In this document: one piece after another, positions 22,512-33,485 of the stretch
Numbering within the stretch: the stretch's first letter is position 1
How the letters are laid out: each line of letters begins with the position of its first letter
Assembly (NCBI RefSeq): GCF_000471905.2
Contig: NW_006500010.1
Location: 799,956 to 863,955, forward strand
Length of the DNA: 64,000 bases
Reading direction: 5' to 3'
Source of the DNA: Amborella trichopoda
Lineage: Eukaryota; Streptophyta; Magnoliopsida; Amborellales; Amborellaceae
Made by a program: the position numbers and the translations under genes
Notes under the pieces: model-generated
The model's input: only the letters and a program-made list of their open reading frames with translations
Told to the model about the DNA's origin: nothing
Database searches by the model: none

Positions 22512-22594
22512 AGGATGCGGTTATATAAGTGTGCTTGAGCAAGAGTAGTACTGGATGAGTCACCTCCACAGGGAAGTCCTTGTGTCGCATCCCT
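22512..22594 (+). mobile_element. 5S-rRNA-like segment, probable Cassandra-type TRIM LTR fossil
   Basis: AGGATGCGG at the left and GTCGCATCCCT at the right match the pairing ends of 5S rRNA. Between them lie clear relatives of the plant 5S internal control region (GTGCTTGAGCAAGAGTAGTA, then GATGAGTCACCTCC, then GGGAAGTCCTTGTG). The segment is shorter than the 120-nt gene and degraded, so it is a fossil. Cassandra TRIM elements carry such sequence in their LTRs. No second LTR, primer-binding site or tandem 5S array is visible, so a stray 5S pseudogene is the alternative. Confidence 0.6.
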
Positions 22595-24398
22595 ACAAAC
22601 ATTGAAAATATGTTATGCTCCTATTGAAGCGAAATGAACATTTGCCCCTTTGTTAAAACCCTAGCTAGTAGTACTTTAAGGCCCCTGATTTTATGAATGT
22701 CACCCAACCAACCCCTTCCTTCAGATTGTAGACAAATAATGAATCCGGTGTGAATCGGATCGAATTTATCTTATTTAACATAGCAGCAAAGATACTTACT
22801 GGAAGTTATAAAAGAAGAACTGGAACCAGCTTCAATAAGCAGTCTTATTATGATGGAGATAATCAGGTTTAAGTGAAGATGTCGAAATTCAAAGCCGGCT
22901 TCCGCGTATTCTGAGAAGTGAGAACAATTAAAGGTAATTAATGCTCCACCACTTCAGTTTAGAAGCTTTTTAACCTCTCGTAATTACAATATGCAAAAGT
23001 TGGTATTTGGTTTGTGTTACAAGTGGTACGACTTTTTCCCTATTTAAGAGATTTCTAGTTGCTCTCTTCAAAATCCAGATTGCATCAAAATGGTATATTA
23101 CGTACATATATATGTATCGGTATCTGACGCGAATACGAGTGAAATATAATTTTCTAAATTAGCTCCTAGGATACCACACGTGCATGTCTTTTAAATAAAA
23201 GAGGCTAAAATATCTTTATCTATTTCAACAAAATGTCAATGTAAGTTTCAATTGACTATGTGGTTTCATATCCTTAGTTTTTCTAACATACATAAAAAAC
23301 AATAAAGATGAGTTGCCATATTAATTTTGTTTAGAGATTTTATACTATGAGATTTGTCTTTGAAAAATCAGCAATTCGCTCAGTTCCAACCAGATCTATG
23401 AGTGAAGCCCTTTATAAATTTGTCCAAAAAAAGATAGTAGATTTTATGAGTTCATCTTCGTGTTGTTTGTTTTTTTGATCAAGTCTATTGCCTTGTTATT
23501 CAATCATGTTTGTTTTGGGCTGCGAGCTACTGAATCCATCTCGAATCCATACCGAGTTTAGTTGGCTCTTCTAAGTGCCATTATGTTTTTTCAGTTGTCT
23601 TGACTGTTTTGTTTTCGGTGAAGATCAAAAGTTATTTTTCATTGCTAAAAACTTGATTTGCCGCTTTGTTCTTTCTTTTTATTTCTGAGGCTTGTTGATC
23701 TGTCGTTGTTTTTGTGATTGTTGATCAAGCAATCTGAGCATGACAACCACTACTACAGATCATACTCTGCACCTGAAGATACAATTGCTCGTTTCCACAA
23801 TAAGTATTCAAACTCTAGTTGCTCTCTCTCATAGCATCTTGAATTTGAGGGGGAGAGGGAAATGAAAGTACAAATAGTCCATCACCTTAATATAGAAGGT
23901 GTATATTGTAATTTGTATATTTGAAAATGGTAGATGCAATATCTTGTATTTATAATAAATTTGGGTATAGTATAAAATTTATTTATATTCTTGTCATTTG
24001 TATTTATTTATATAAGACAAATTTGTATATTCATATTGATTAATGGACATTGAGTCTCTTCTGAAAAACACAAGTACAAAGAGGTCTTATAATAAATAAA
24101 ACAAAAATGTTTTAAATAGTTCATGCCACAGTATTTATTTGGTTGCAACAGTATAGTAAGAGTCCTCGAACTCTACGATGTACAAAACGGACGGTTGACG
24201 AGCTTGAAAGTTCGTCAAAAATATGAATAAACAGGTATCTTGGTTTACTTATCCATGTTTAAAGGGAACTTTGCCAGATTCGAAGAAATTTGTCGCTCTA
24301 ATATTTGCAAGTTGCAACCAAAAGGTTCGGAAATTGGCATAAAACCCAAGATGCGGGCTTAATATACTCTTGCTACTACCAAACCACTTGATTGTGTT

Positions 24399-24430
<32 letters not shown>

Positions 24431-24434
24431 ATTT
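22595..24434. other. Intergenic region up to the assembly gap
   Basis: No gene is seen. T-rich sequence at 23430-23730 leads to a purine run (TTTGAGGGGGAGAGGG, about 23847) that recalls the polypurine tract before a Copia LTR, but nothing else of such an element is recognisable. A GA microsatellite (24399-24427) ends at the gap, a likely reason for the assembly break. Confidence 0.35.
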
Positions 24435-25353
24435 NNNNNNNNNNNNNNNNNNNNNNNNNNNNNNNNNNNNNNNNNNNNNNNNNNNNNNNNNNNNNNNNNN
24501 NNNNNNNNNNNNNNNNNNNNNNNNNNNNNNNNNNNNNNNNNNNNNNNNNNNNNNNNNNNNNNNNNNNNNNNNNNNNNNNNNNNNNNNNNNNNNNNNNNNN
24601 NNNNNNNNNNNNNNNNNNNNNNNNNNNNNNNNNNNNNNNNNNNNNNNNNNNNNNNNNNNNNNNNNNNNNNNNNNNNNNNNNNNNNNNNNNNNNNNNNNNN
24701 NNNNNNNNNNNNNNNNNNNNNNNNNNNNNNNNNNNNNNNNNNNNNNNNNNNNNNNNNNNNNNNNNNNNNNNNNNNNNNNNNNNNNNNNNNNNNNNNNNNN
24801 NNNNNNNNNNNNNNNNNNNNNNNNNNNNNNNNNNNNNNNNNNNNNNNNNNNNNNNNNNNNNNNNNNNNNNNNNNNNNNNNNNNNNNNNNNNNNNNNNNNN
24901 NNNNNNNNNNNNNNNNNNNNNNNNNNNNNNNNNNNNNNNNNNNNNNNNNNNNNNNNNNNNNNNNNNNNNNNNNNNNNNNNNNNNNNNNNNNNNNNNNNNN
25001 NNNNNNNNNNNNNNNNNNNNNNNNNNNNNNNNNNNNNNNNNNNNNNNNNNNNNNNNNNNNNNNNNNNNNNNNNNNNNNNNNNNNNNNNNNNNNNNNNNNN
25101 NNNNNNNNNNNNNNNNNNNNNNNNNNNNNNNNNNNNNNNNNNNNNNNNNNNNNNNNNNNNNNNNNNNNNNNNNNNNNNNNNNNNNNNNNNNNNNNNNNNN
25201 NNNNNNNNNNNNNNNNNNNNNNNNNNNNNNNNNNNNNNNNNNNNNNNNNNNNNNNNNNNNNNNNNNNNNNNNNNNNNNNNNNNNNNNNNNNNNNNNNNNN
25301 NNNNNNNNNNNNNNNNNNNNNNNNNNNNNNNNNNNNNNNNNNNNNNNNNNNNN
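24435..25353. other. Assembly gap (N run)
   Basis: 919 undetermined bases. A GA microsatellite lies at the left edge, and a partial foldback MITE related to 18086-18284 begins near 25407 on the right (CACACATGGGTGGTGGGAGG). The long open frame running through the N's is meaningless. Confidence 0.99.
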
Positions 25354-25485
25354 TAGTTGTTATTTTTTAGTTAGTATTGTGTCCTAAATTAATTAGGTAG
25401 TTATTGGTAGTCCTACACACATGGGTGGTGGGAGGGTCGTCTATAAGTACTATTCCTTACTATATATATATATATATATATATAT

Positions 25486-25995
25486 GGGAAATGCTTATGT
25501 GCTTCCTCTACAACATAAAAGATCTATGTTTCTCCTACCACCCAACCGTCCAATTTTGATCAAGAGAGCCACTCAGCGTTTGATTTTAGATCCGACGTGT
25601 CAAAGGATTTTATTTTTAGTTGTGTTTTTATAAAAATTGTATGAATGTGAAATTTGATACGTGCCGTTTTCTTATTGGAACGTACCTATAAAAAATATTA
25701 AAAATAAATTTTTGATAAAATATAATGATCAACCTTGAAATTTTCAAAGGTATTTTGGTCATTTTATTTTATTGAAAGTATTTGTTTTTATACTTTTCGC
25801 TAGTGCGAGTTTAATAGAGGATTAGACGTACAAACTTTGGTGTCAAAATAATTTATAAAAAAAAATTAAAAATAAAATAGTGTAGAGAAGTGGCATTGTG
25901 ATTAGGGCAATCTTAGCCCTCCATTCAAAATGGACAGTTGGATAAGGGGAAGTGTATAAGTTTTATGTTATAGGGAAAACATAGAAAATTTGCTC
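25486..25995 (-). mobile_element. Family B MITE inserted in a TA microsatellite
   Basis: About 510 bp in the opposite orientation to the 60130 copy. It starts GGGAAATGCTTATGTG after a (TA)n run and ends AAACATAGAAAATTTGCTC before CTCTCTATATAT. The central palindrome has partly decayed (AATGATCAACCTTGAAATTT...AAAGGTATTTTGGTCATT). The TA target prevents exact definition of the duplication. Confidence 0.75.
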
Positions 25996-26129
25996 TCTCT
26001 CTATATATATATATATATATACATGTTTACCAAATTCATCACTACAAATAATAAATGTCAAATTTCCAGTCTTTTCATGATATTTTTGGAGGTCCAAAAC
26101 CCTCCAATATCTCGAATCTAACTTGGGGA

Positions 26130-26400
26130 TTTCGGAAGGTTGGGAAACTTTCTAATTGATCATCTCGATCTTGGGATGTATAGATATAAAAAAAAAAAGA
26201 TTTTTAAGTCTTAAAAGTAGTATATCTTATAAAAAGTTGTATAGACTATTTGTTTTTAAGATTTTCAAGCGTTTATAGATTTGTTCGATCTACCGTTTTT
26301 TAAGTTTTAAATTTTATAATTAGGGTTAAGCATAGATTTACTAGCCATCCAAAGGTTTCTAACACTATGAGGTGGGCACCTTGTATAAGCCTCAACTTTA
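26130..26400 (-). mobile_element. Family A MITE, old diverged copy
   Basis: Reverse blocks in order: TAATTGATCATCTCGATCTT, TTTAAGATTTTCAAGCGTTT, GTTCGATCTACCGTTTTTTA, and a GGTGGGCACCTTGTATAAGC end. The termini are unclear. Confidence 0.45.
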
Positions 26401-26779
26401 CTGAAAAATATAAAAATAACAATATTTTGTACAATTATTTTAGTTAAAAAAAATATATATATTTGACAACAATGATAGAATACTATAAGCAAAAATCCAA
26501 ATATCATGAACACACAAATATACATGGTTCACTATAAATGGCCATTTTAACATATAGTTAGCAAGGATATGATTTCATTATCATAGAAAAAATACATAAT
26601 TTTGGGCAAATATATTACTTATCTAACAATTTGCAATACACCTTGTTTCCCTTTCTACTGCCATAAATCAAGCATGGCACCAATCTCCACCGCAAACTCA
26701 TTATCACGTTTCGCCTACCATGAAGAGTGCCTGTGAAAAAATACCATAGACATGGTCGCCATAATTTCCCCAAAACTTT

Positions 26780-27064
26780 TATGGAAAAAGACTATGAACA
26801 TAAAAAAAAAAATTTCAAAGTCTTAGAAATAGAGTATTTTGTAATGTATTATCTATACCGTCAATTTTCAATATTTTTAATTATTCATAGATCCACTCGA
26901 TCTACAATCTTTTTTATTTTTAAATTTTGTAATTAGAGGTGAGGTGAAAATAAATTTCCAAACCGTAATAAAGATTTTTAATACTAAAACAACGTAGTCC
27001 GACACCATTTGAAGGTACGCCCCACTTTGATTGTTTAGGGCCTCAGCCTTACACAAACCATACC
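26780..27064 (-). mobile_element. Family A MITE, reverse, partial
   Basis: Blocks include GTATTTTGTAATGTATTATC, CCGTCAATTTTCAATATTTT, GATCCACTCGATCTACAATC, ACACCATTTGAAGGTACGCC, and an ACAAACCATACC end. The left terminus is missing or unrecognised. Confidence 0.55.
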
Positions 27065-27114
27065 AACTTCTATTTTTAACTAACATCCAAAGTTCTCTTG
27101 CAAGAATTACTTAT

Positions 27115-27480
27115 GGGTGAGGTTTGCATAAGGTTGCGGACTTAAACTTTCAAAGTAAGGTGCAGCTCTAAACTTTGTCATAAGATGCAATTTTGGTGTC
27201 AAAAATTTATTTTTATTTTTAGTCATAAAATTTTAAACTCTAAAAATAGTTCAAATCAAGTAGATATATAAACACATGAAAATCTTAAAAGTAGATGGTC
27301 CAAATAATGAGATGTAAGATGTATAATTTTTGGAACTTGAATTATTTTTCTGTCGTATTCATACATCTTGATGTCGAGATGATCAAATGGATGGTTTTCT
27401 AATATCAATATAGCCCTGTCCAATGGATTTTTGAGGTGCCCCTTAATCCTATAATTTATAGTGTGAACCTTATTTTTTCC
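27115..27480 (+). mobile_element. Family A (GGTTGC subfamily) MITE, complete
   Basis: Begins GGGTGAGGTTTGCATAAGGT and ends TGTGAACCTTATTTTTTCC. The left flank is ATTACTTAT (27106-27114) and the right flank ATTACTTTA (27481-27489), a 9-bp duplication with one shift. The core CTTGATGTCGAGATGATCAA is perfect. Confidence 0.8.
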
Positions 27481-27489
27481 ATTACTTTA

Positions 27490-28923
27490 TCTCTCTCTTT
27501 TAAATGTAATTACCTTATCTCTCTACAAATCGAACTTTTAGAGTTCACATTTTACAATAAACGAAACACCCTACCTTTACAAAGTAAGAAATTCCTAATA
27601 GGGGATAATTTTGTATCACCAACGCAACATTGTATATTTACATGTTGATTTGTCAACATGTTCATAACATTCATGTTAGTAATATAATAATTTATAATTT
27701 AGCGATGTTCAAGAGAGGTGGTACCCCACCTTAACATGGAACGGTGGGCTGGCTGTCCGTTTGATCCTTCCTGCAGTGGGATCATTCCACCTGATGGTCT
27801 TTCTTCTTGATGTTAGTGTATTTGTGATTAGAAAAACTAATAAATTTCTGGGTGTTTCTCATGAGATTGAGATACAAATATGGCTTTTTCTTAATCTCCA
27901 AAAGTATAAACTATGGTAACATCATAAACGTACTTTTATTTATAAAATCTGAATCTTCAAAAATAGACTACTGGCGTATATGTCAGTACGTAAAATTGAA
28001 TGGTTCAGATAATATGTTACAAAAACATTACTTTTAGAGTTTGAAGTCCCTTTTTTCATTCGTATTGGTCACAGTATAAACGATTAATGAGGTTTTTCTA
28101 ATGCTATAACTGTAATATCTGATGAGATTTGAAGTGTAGCATTATTTTATTTTTTTTCATGAGCCCTAGACTTTAAGATAACATTATCATTTCTTAATCT
28201 CCCAAGAATAGACAAAGATTGTAGTGGTATCACAAAATCAATAAGACAATAACGTAATAAAGTTATCTATCTTTGTTACAAAAAGGTAATAATCACTCTT
28301 AACAGTCAGATGTGAATTCAAACTGATCTGATTTTACAAAATCTTGAAACGTGACCTTCTTGCGGCAAAGAGTGGTGGACTTATTGAATGCAGTCCTAGA
28401 TTGAGAATCATTGTAATAGTTTTCTAATAAGTGAAATAGTACATGTAATGCTCATCATGCACGTCATTGAGCATCCGCCGTCCAGTAAGCAGTCGTGGAT
28501 TCGATAAGATGCGATTTGATCACAAAACTATAAAAATTAAAAAGTTATACGAAGTTTCCATGTTCTAACTCCTCAGTGTGATCTACACAATTCAAATATT
28601 GGACGGTGGACAGCAGCGGGGTGCATTGCCACGTTGTGGCCCCCATCGAGCATGCAACATTTTCCCTATATCTCAAATAATCATGTTAGATAAAATAGAT
28701 GAAATAAGGAAAGACCAGATATATTCGAAAAAAAACTCTATTTACATGTATATTGAGGGCACGTTCGAATAACAATTAATTTGTCCAGTAGTAGACCATC
28801 TTATCTCAAAGCAATATACTTTTTGGAAAATTATTTAATTATTTGTTTGGTACATTTCGCGCGTTATATATAAGATTATTTAATTATTTAAATTTTCAAA
28901 GTTTTTTTGGTATATTTAGTTAT
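27490..28923. other. Intergenic region with an eroded Family A copy
   Basis: An eroded forward Family A copy lies at about 27890-28140 (TTATTTATAAAATCTGAATC, GTATTGGTCACAGTATAAAC). Elsewhere I see nothing classifiable. Short open frames at 27436 and 28578 lack homology I can recognise. Confidence 0.4.
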
Positions 28924-29313
28924 GGGTGTGGTTTGCATGAGGTTGCAATCTTAAACGATCAAAGTAAGGTGCATCTCCAAATTTTCTCACAAGATGTAAT
29001 TTTGGTGTTAAAAATTATTAGGATGGCTTTAGAATCGATTTTCATCTCTATTATAAAATTTTAAACTATAAAAATGGTTCCATTCAAGTAGATTTACAAA
29101 TACATGTCTTGAAAATGGATGGTCTAGATAATTTATTTGCAAGATGCATTATTTTTTAGACTTAAAAATCTTTTTTTTTTTCCCTATCATAGATCTCGAT
29201 ATCGAGATGATCAATTAGAGGGTTTCCCAACTTCAAAACAACTTTTTCAACTGGATTTTGAGGTGCACTTTAATCTTACATTTTAATATTTCAGTCTTAT
29301 ATAATCTTTTTTC
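28924..29313 (+). mobile_element. Family A (GGTTGC subfamily) MITE, complete
   Basis: Begins GGGTGTGGTTTGCATGAGGT and ends TATATAATCTTTTTTC. It is flanked by TTTAGTTAT (28915-28923) and ATTAGTTAT (29314-29322), an 8-of-9 target duplication. The core reads CTCGATATCGAGATGATCAA. Confidence 0.8.
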
Positions 29314-29686
29314 ATTAGTTATTCCTGGCTAAAATCATCCAATTTTTAACAAATTACTTTGAACTAAGTAAAAATAAATAAAAATTCTAAAAGACCGACT
29401 TATATGTAGAACTACCTTATAAGTCTATTTTTATAATTTTACTAGAGACATTGTCAAGCAATATATATAATTCACTTTTAAGATTAATTTTATTAAAACC
29501 ATCATTTATCCATAATAATAAGTACACAAAAACAACCTCACAAAAATAATGAAGTTCATTAAATTTAAAAATGAACCCAAGTTGTTGAGATGGGCTTCAA
29601 TGCCTGGTCACGCATTAGAGCCCTACGTGCAATTGTCGCACGGGTGTTGCACATGACCTGCATATTTAAAAAGGACACAACATATA

Positions 29687-29723
<37 letters not shown>
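29687..29723. repeat. (TG)n(AG)n microsatellite
   Basis: A TG run passes directly into an AG run. Open frames on both strands here are repeat artefacts. Confidence 0.95.
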
Positions 29724-29735
<12 letters not shown>

Positions 29736-29793
29736 GTGGGTTTTGGGGGTTGGCTGGGCGCACGTGTTCAACTTTGGTCAATAGAGAAATTTA

Positions 29794-30201
29794 GGTCTTG
29801 TTTGGTAAAACTGAAAAAAGTAGGAGAAAATGGCTTATTTTTTTCAATTACCACACTTTTCTTCGTTTGAAAATGGGGAAAAGCATATAAATAGGTAGCC
29901 ATGTATTTTCTACGTGGTTCCTTGCTTTTTCTATTTTTGAACATCTGAAGGGTTGTGCTGCTGATGTCTCAGAAAATAGATAAACACTAAATTCCCTCAT
30001 CTCGCTTTTATTTCTCTAACCTCATAATCTCTTCTCTCTCGATCCCTTTTCGCCCAATCTCTACGTGAGAGTTTCACATATAAGTTATCAAACAAGAGTT
30101 CTCAGCTTTCAACCATAATTTTCTACATCTACTTTTTTCTCACGCTTCAAGTTTCTCATAGCTTCTTCAAGAAAGCAACTTTTTCAGTTACCAAACTGCC
30201 C
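29794..30201. mobile_element. Tourist-like MITE, 408 bp
   Basis: The left end GGTCTTGTTTGGTAAAACTG and the right end CAGTTACCAAACTGCCC are inverted repeats, and TTA duplicates (29791-29793 and 30202-30204) flank them. A PIF/Harbinger-type non-autonomous element is the likely class. It does not share interior sequence with the element at 1372. Confidence 0.6.
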
Positions 30202-30232
30202 TTAATGAACTTTGTTTTTCTATTTAAATAAA

Positions 30233-30739
30233 GGGAAAGCTTTTTATGTTCCCTTTACAACATAGAAGTTTTATCCTCCCTCAACCATCCAGTCATCTAT
30301 TTTTTATCAAGAGAGTCATTCATCGTTTGATTTGAGATCCGACGTCTTAAAGTATTTTATTTTTACTTTTTTTAATATAATTTTTCTGAATATAAAATTT
30401 GGTACGTGTTATCTTCTCATTGGGGCACACTTATAAAAAAAATATTAACAAAAATTTTTCGATAACAAATAATGACCAAAATACCTTTTGAATCTTTTAA
30501 GGGTATTTTGATCATTTTATTTTATTTTATTTTTTTTGTAAGTGTGAGTTCAATAGAAGAATGGACGTCCATATTTTGGTGTCAAAACAGTTTATAAAAA
30601 AAAAATTAAAATAAAACAATGTAGAGACATGATATTGTGATTGACGCAATCTTAACCCCCTTTTAAAAAATGGACGTCGACGGTTGGATAAAGAGAGAAT
30701 AGAACTTCTATGTTTTGGGGGAACATGAAAAGCTTTTTC
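30233..30739 (-). mobile_element. Family B MITE, complete, perfect 9-bp TSD
   Basis: A 507-bp copy starts GGGAAAGCTTTTTATGTTCC and ends GGAACATGAAAAGCTTTTTC. It is flanked by TTAAATAAA at 30224-30232 and 30740-30748. The central palindrome is retained at 30471-30516. The 9-bp duplication and long inverted repeats support a Mutator-type origin. Confidence 0.88.
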
Positions 30740-31409
30740 TTAAATAAATGTCTTATTCAAATTGACAAAATGAAAACAAAAAGAAACATTGAGAGAACGA
30801 AAGACGAACGAAAAGTCAAGAGTATCCATTGGGGATCCACTATCCATTAAATGCAATGAATAAACCCATGGTTTCTTTCAATCATATTCCTTTCTAGAAG
30901 GAAATGAAGTATTTTATTTTCATTCTTATTTTCCTATTTTGGATGTTTAATGTGAGACATATTCTTTACTCCTTTATGGGGAAAATGAATTCATATCAAA
31001 CTTTCTCAACTACTGAGATTCATGGCATTGATATTTTAATCAAACTCTATATGCCTCTTCGGATCCAGTGAAGGGCACGTGATGGACCTGCACAGGACAG
31101 GTGTCTTTGCCACGTGACATCTATCCTTTCAACTTCCGCAGTAAACGGCTCGGATTGAGTTTAATGCGAAGGACGGACTGCAAAAGAGCACTTGCAGAAG
31201 GACCCCACAACTGGAAAGCAAAATTTCGGAATGTTTCGGCTAGGAAGACCAGACTACTGAAAGTTATAAACCCGCTACACATTAGACACTTGCCGAAACG
31301 AAAATCCGGAATACTTCGTTGATAGTTGGACTAATTTGAAAAGTACTTGGGACTCCGACGAGAAAGTTAGGAATTTGGACTACTGCTTTTTCGTATATTT
31401 CTTCTAGAG

Positions 31410-31920
31410 GCCCAGCTTTCTACGTTTTTTCTACATAATAGGAGTTATATCTTTCCCTTTGTCGAAACATCCCGTTTGAATAGAGGGTTAAGATTGCCTC
31501 AATCACAATGTCACGGCTCTATACTATTTTATTTTTAATTTTTTTTTAAATACTATTTTGATACCAAATTTTGGACGTTCATTCCTCTATTAAACTCACA
31601 CTAACGAAAAATATAAAAAAATATATTTTCAATAAAATAAAATGATCAAAATACCTCGAAAATTTTTATGGGGTATTTTGGTCATTATATTTTGTATAAA
31701 AAAATTAATATTTTTTTATAGGTGTACCCCAATGAGAAGATGACACGTACTAAATTTCACAATCATACAATTTGTATAAAAAAAATAAAAATAAAATACT
31801 TCGAGATATCAGATCTAAGATCTAAAATAGTGAGTAGCTCTCTTGATCAAAATTAGACGGCTGTATGGTAAAGGGAGGATAGAACTTCTATGTTGTAGGG
31901 AAAGCATAGAAACATTTCCC
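31410..31920 (+). mobile_element. Family B MITE, left end eroded
   Basis: The left terminus is diverged (CCCAGCTTTCTACG) and the right one is clear (TTGTAGGGAAAGCATAGAAA, then CATTTCCC). The flanks TCTTCTAGA and CCATCTAAA match at 6 of 9 positions. The central palindrome is at about 31640-31686. It lies 670 bp from the inverted copy at 30233-30739. Confidence 0.75.
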
Positions 31921-33088
31921 CCATCTAAAAATGTATTATATGGAAATATATACAATAAGATCATTTTTTTTATTTTTTAGGAAAAAATGTATGTTCATTT
32001 TAGAGTTTTATGATAATGTTATTTTCTACTCATCAACATCATTATCCAAGCCATAATAATTTGAGGTTGGCTGCATGTTCCCCTGAACTATTGCATTCTC
32101 TCTTTTTTATTTCATGGCAAAGTCATATACTAGACGGGAAAGCACATTCCTAGTTGTTTCCAACTTGTTAGGTAATCTTGTGAGAATGCCGCTTAAAAGG
32201 TTGTATCCATTGAAGGAAAGCTCTCTTCGAGAGCAAACTAAACTCTTCCCTGGGTTGGAAATGTACTTTTTTAATGGAATCAGCGTTTTAAAACCTTGAT
32301 ATGTGGGACAAACAATTCGCCCATGATATGAGCTTGAGATCTACATCCGCGATCCGGTTAGGGTTTCATCGGACCAAATTGTTGATCCAAAAATACTAAA
32401 AAATATGACTAAAACAAAAATAAAAGAATGTCTTATGCGGTGGGGATGTAGGTCTTAAAAAATATATTAGATAAACTTAAATAAATAAATACATAAAAGC
32501 TTTGGAGAGAAACAAGATGGGGACCCATACCAGTTCGGTCCAGATCGATTGCCATCCAGATTTATGATCAAGATAGGAAATCATTGGGTTTTAAAAGTAA
32601 TATGTTTCAAAACCTAGAGTAGTGGGGTGGATCGTCCACTCCATAGAATTGCGTTCGATCGCGAAATTGCCGATCCAAATTGGTTAATACCAAAAGCACA
32701 ATAAAATCAAATAAAATAAAATAGGGGTATTGGGTTTTTTTTTTTTCTTTTTTTTAATGAGGGGGGGAAGTGCGAGGTTTTGGGTGAGGACTCAACTTTT
32801 ACTGATACCTTCATGGAACTGATTTGGTCCCAGCTAATTCCTAGTTTGGGACACAATTTCTAATCCATGGAGCCAGGTTTTGAAACACCAGATGTAACAA
32901 ATATGCCCTATGTGAAATGCAATGTTTTTATGAGTTCATATACCACAGTACCTGTTTATATCCAAACAAATTATAAACGCCTCTCCAATCCATCGTACGC
33001 TACAAACGAACGGTTGATGGAGCTGCTCAACTTCTGTTTGAAACTAAAGAGACTATATGTTATACTTTTCTCCTTGTCTTTGTTTTCT
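31921..33088. other. Intergenic region, no gene seen
   Basis: Sequence of mixed composition with a poly-T/poly-G stretch near 32730-32770. Open frames at 32114 and 32867 (60-77 codons) show no recognisable domain and no neighbouring splice or promoter context. 30740-31409 is similar. Confidence 0.35.
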
Positions 33089-33476
33089 GAGTGCAGTTAG
33101 CATACAGATGCAGCCGCAGCTGTAGAGGTAAGGTGAACCTTCAAATTTTATCATGGGATATAATTTTGATGTAAAATGTTCTTAGGATTATCTCAAAATC
33201 TATTTTTATATCTAATTATAAAATTTTAAATATAAAAAATAGTTAAAATCAAGTAGATCTATAAACAGATGAAAATCTTGAAAATAGACAGTATAGATAA
33301 TTTGTTGTAAAATACAATATTTCTAATGCTTAAAATCTTTTTATTTTTTATGGTCATACATCTCGATGTCGAGATGATCAATCAAAGGGTTTTTCAACAT
33401 TAAAACTACATTTTTCAATAAATTTTTGAGATGCATCCGTAGTTCTACATTATAAGTTGCATCCTTAACTTTTTCC
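33089..33476 (+). mobile_element. Family A (GGTTGC subfamily) MITE, perfect 9-bp TSD
   Basis: This 388-bp copy is internally diverged (GAGTGCAGTTAGCATACAGA start, CATCCTTAACTTTTTCC end). It is flanked by identical TTGTTTTCT at 33080-33088 and 33477-33485. The core CTCGATGTCGAGATGATCAA is retained. Confidence 0.8.
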
Positions 33477-33485
33477 TTGTTTTCT

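Noticed and set aside
22512-22594. Functional 5S rRNA gene
   Set aside because: It is shortened and degraded compared with the 120-nt gene and is not in a tandem array; recorded as a fossil instead.
23847-24110. 3' end of a Copia-type LTR retrotransposon
   Set aside because: Only a purine run resembling a polypurine tract was seen; no LTR pair, primer-binding site or protein domain supports it.
24370-25356. 328-codon plus-strand open frame
   Set aside because: Nearly all codons are N's from the assembly gap; the only real residues come from a GA microsatellite.
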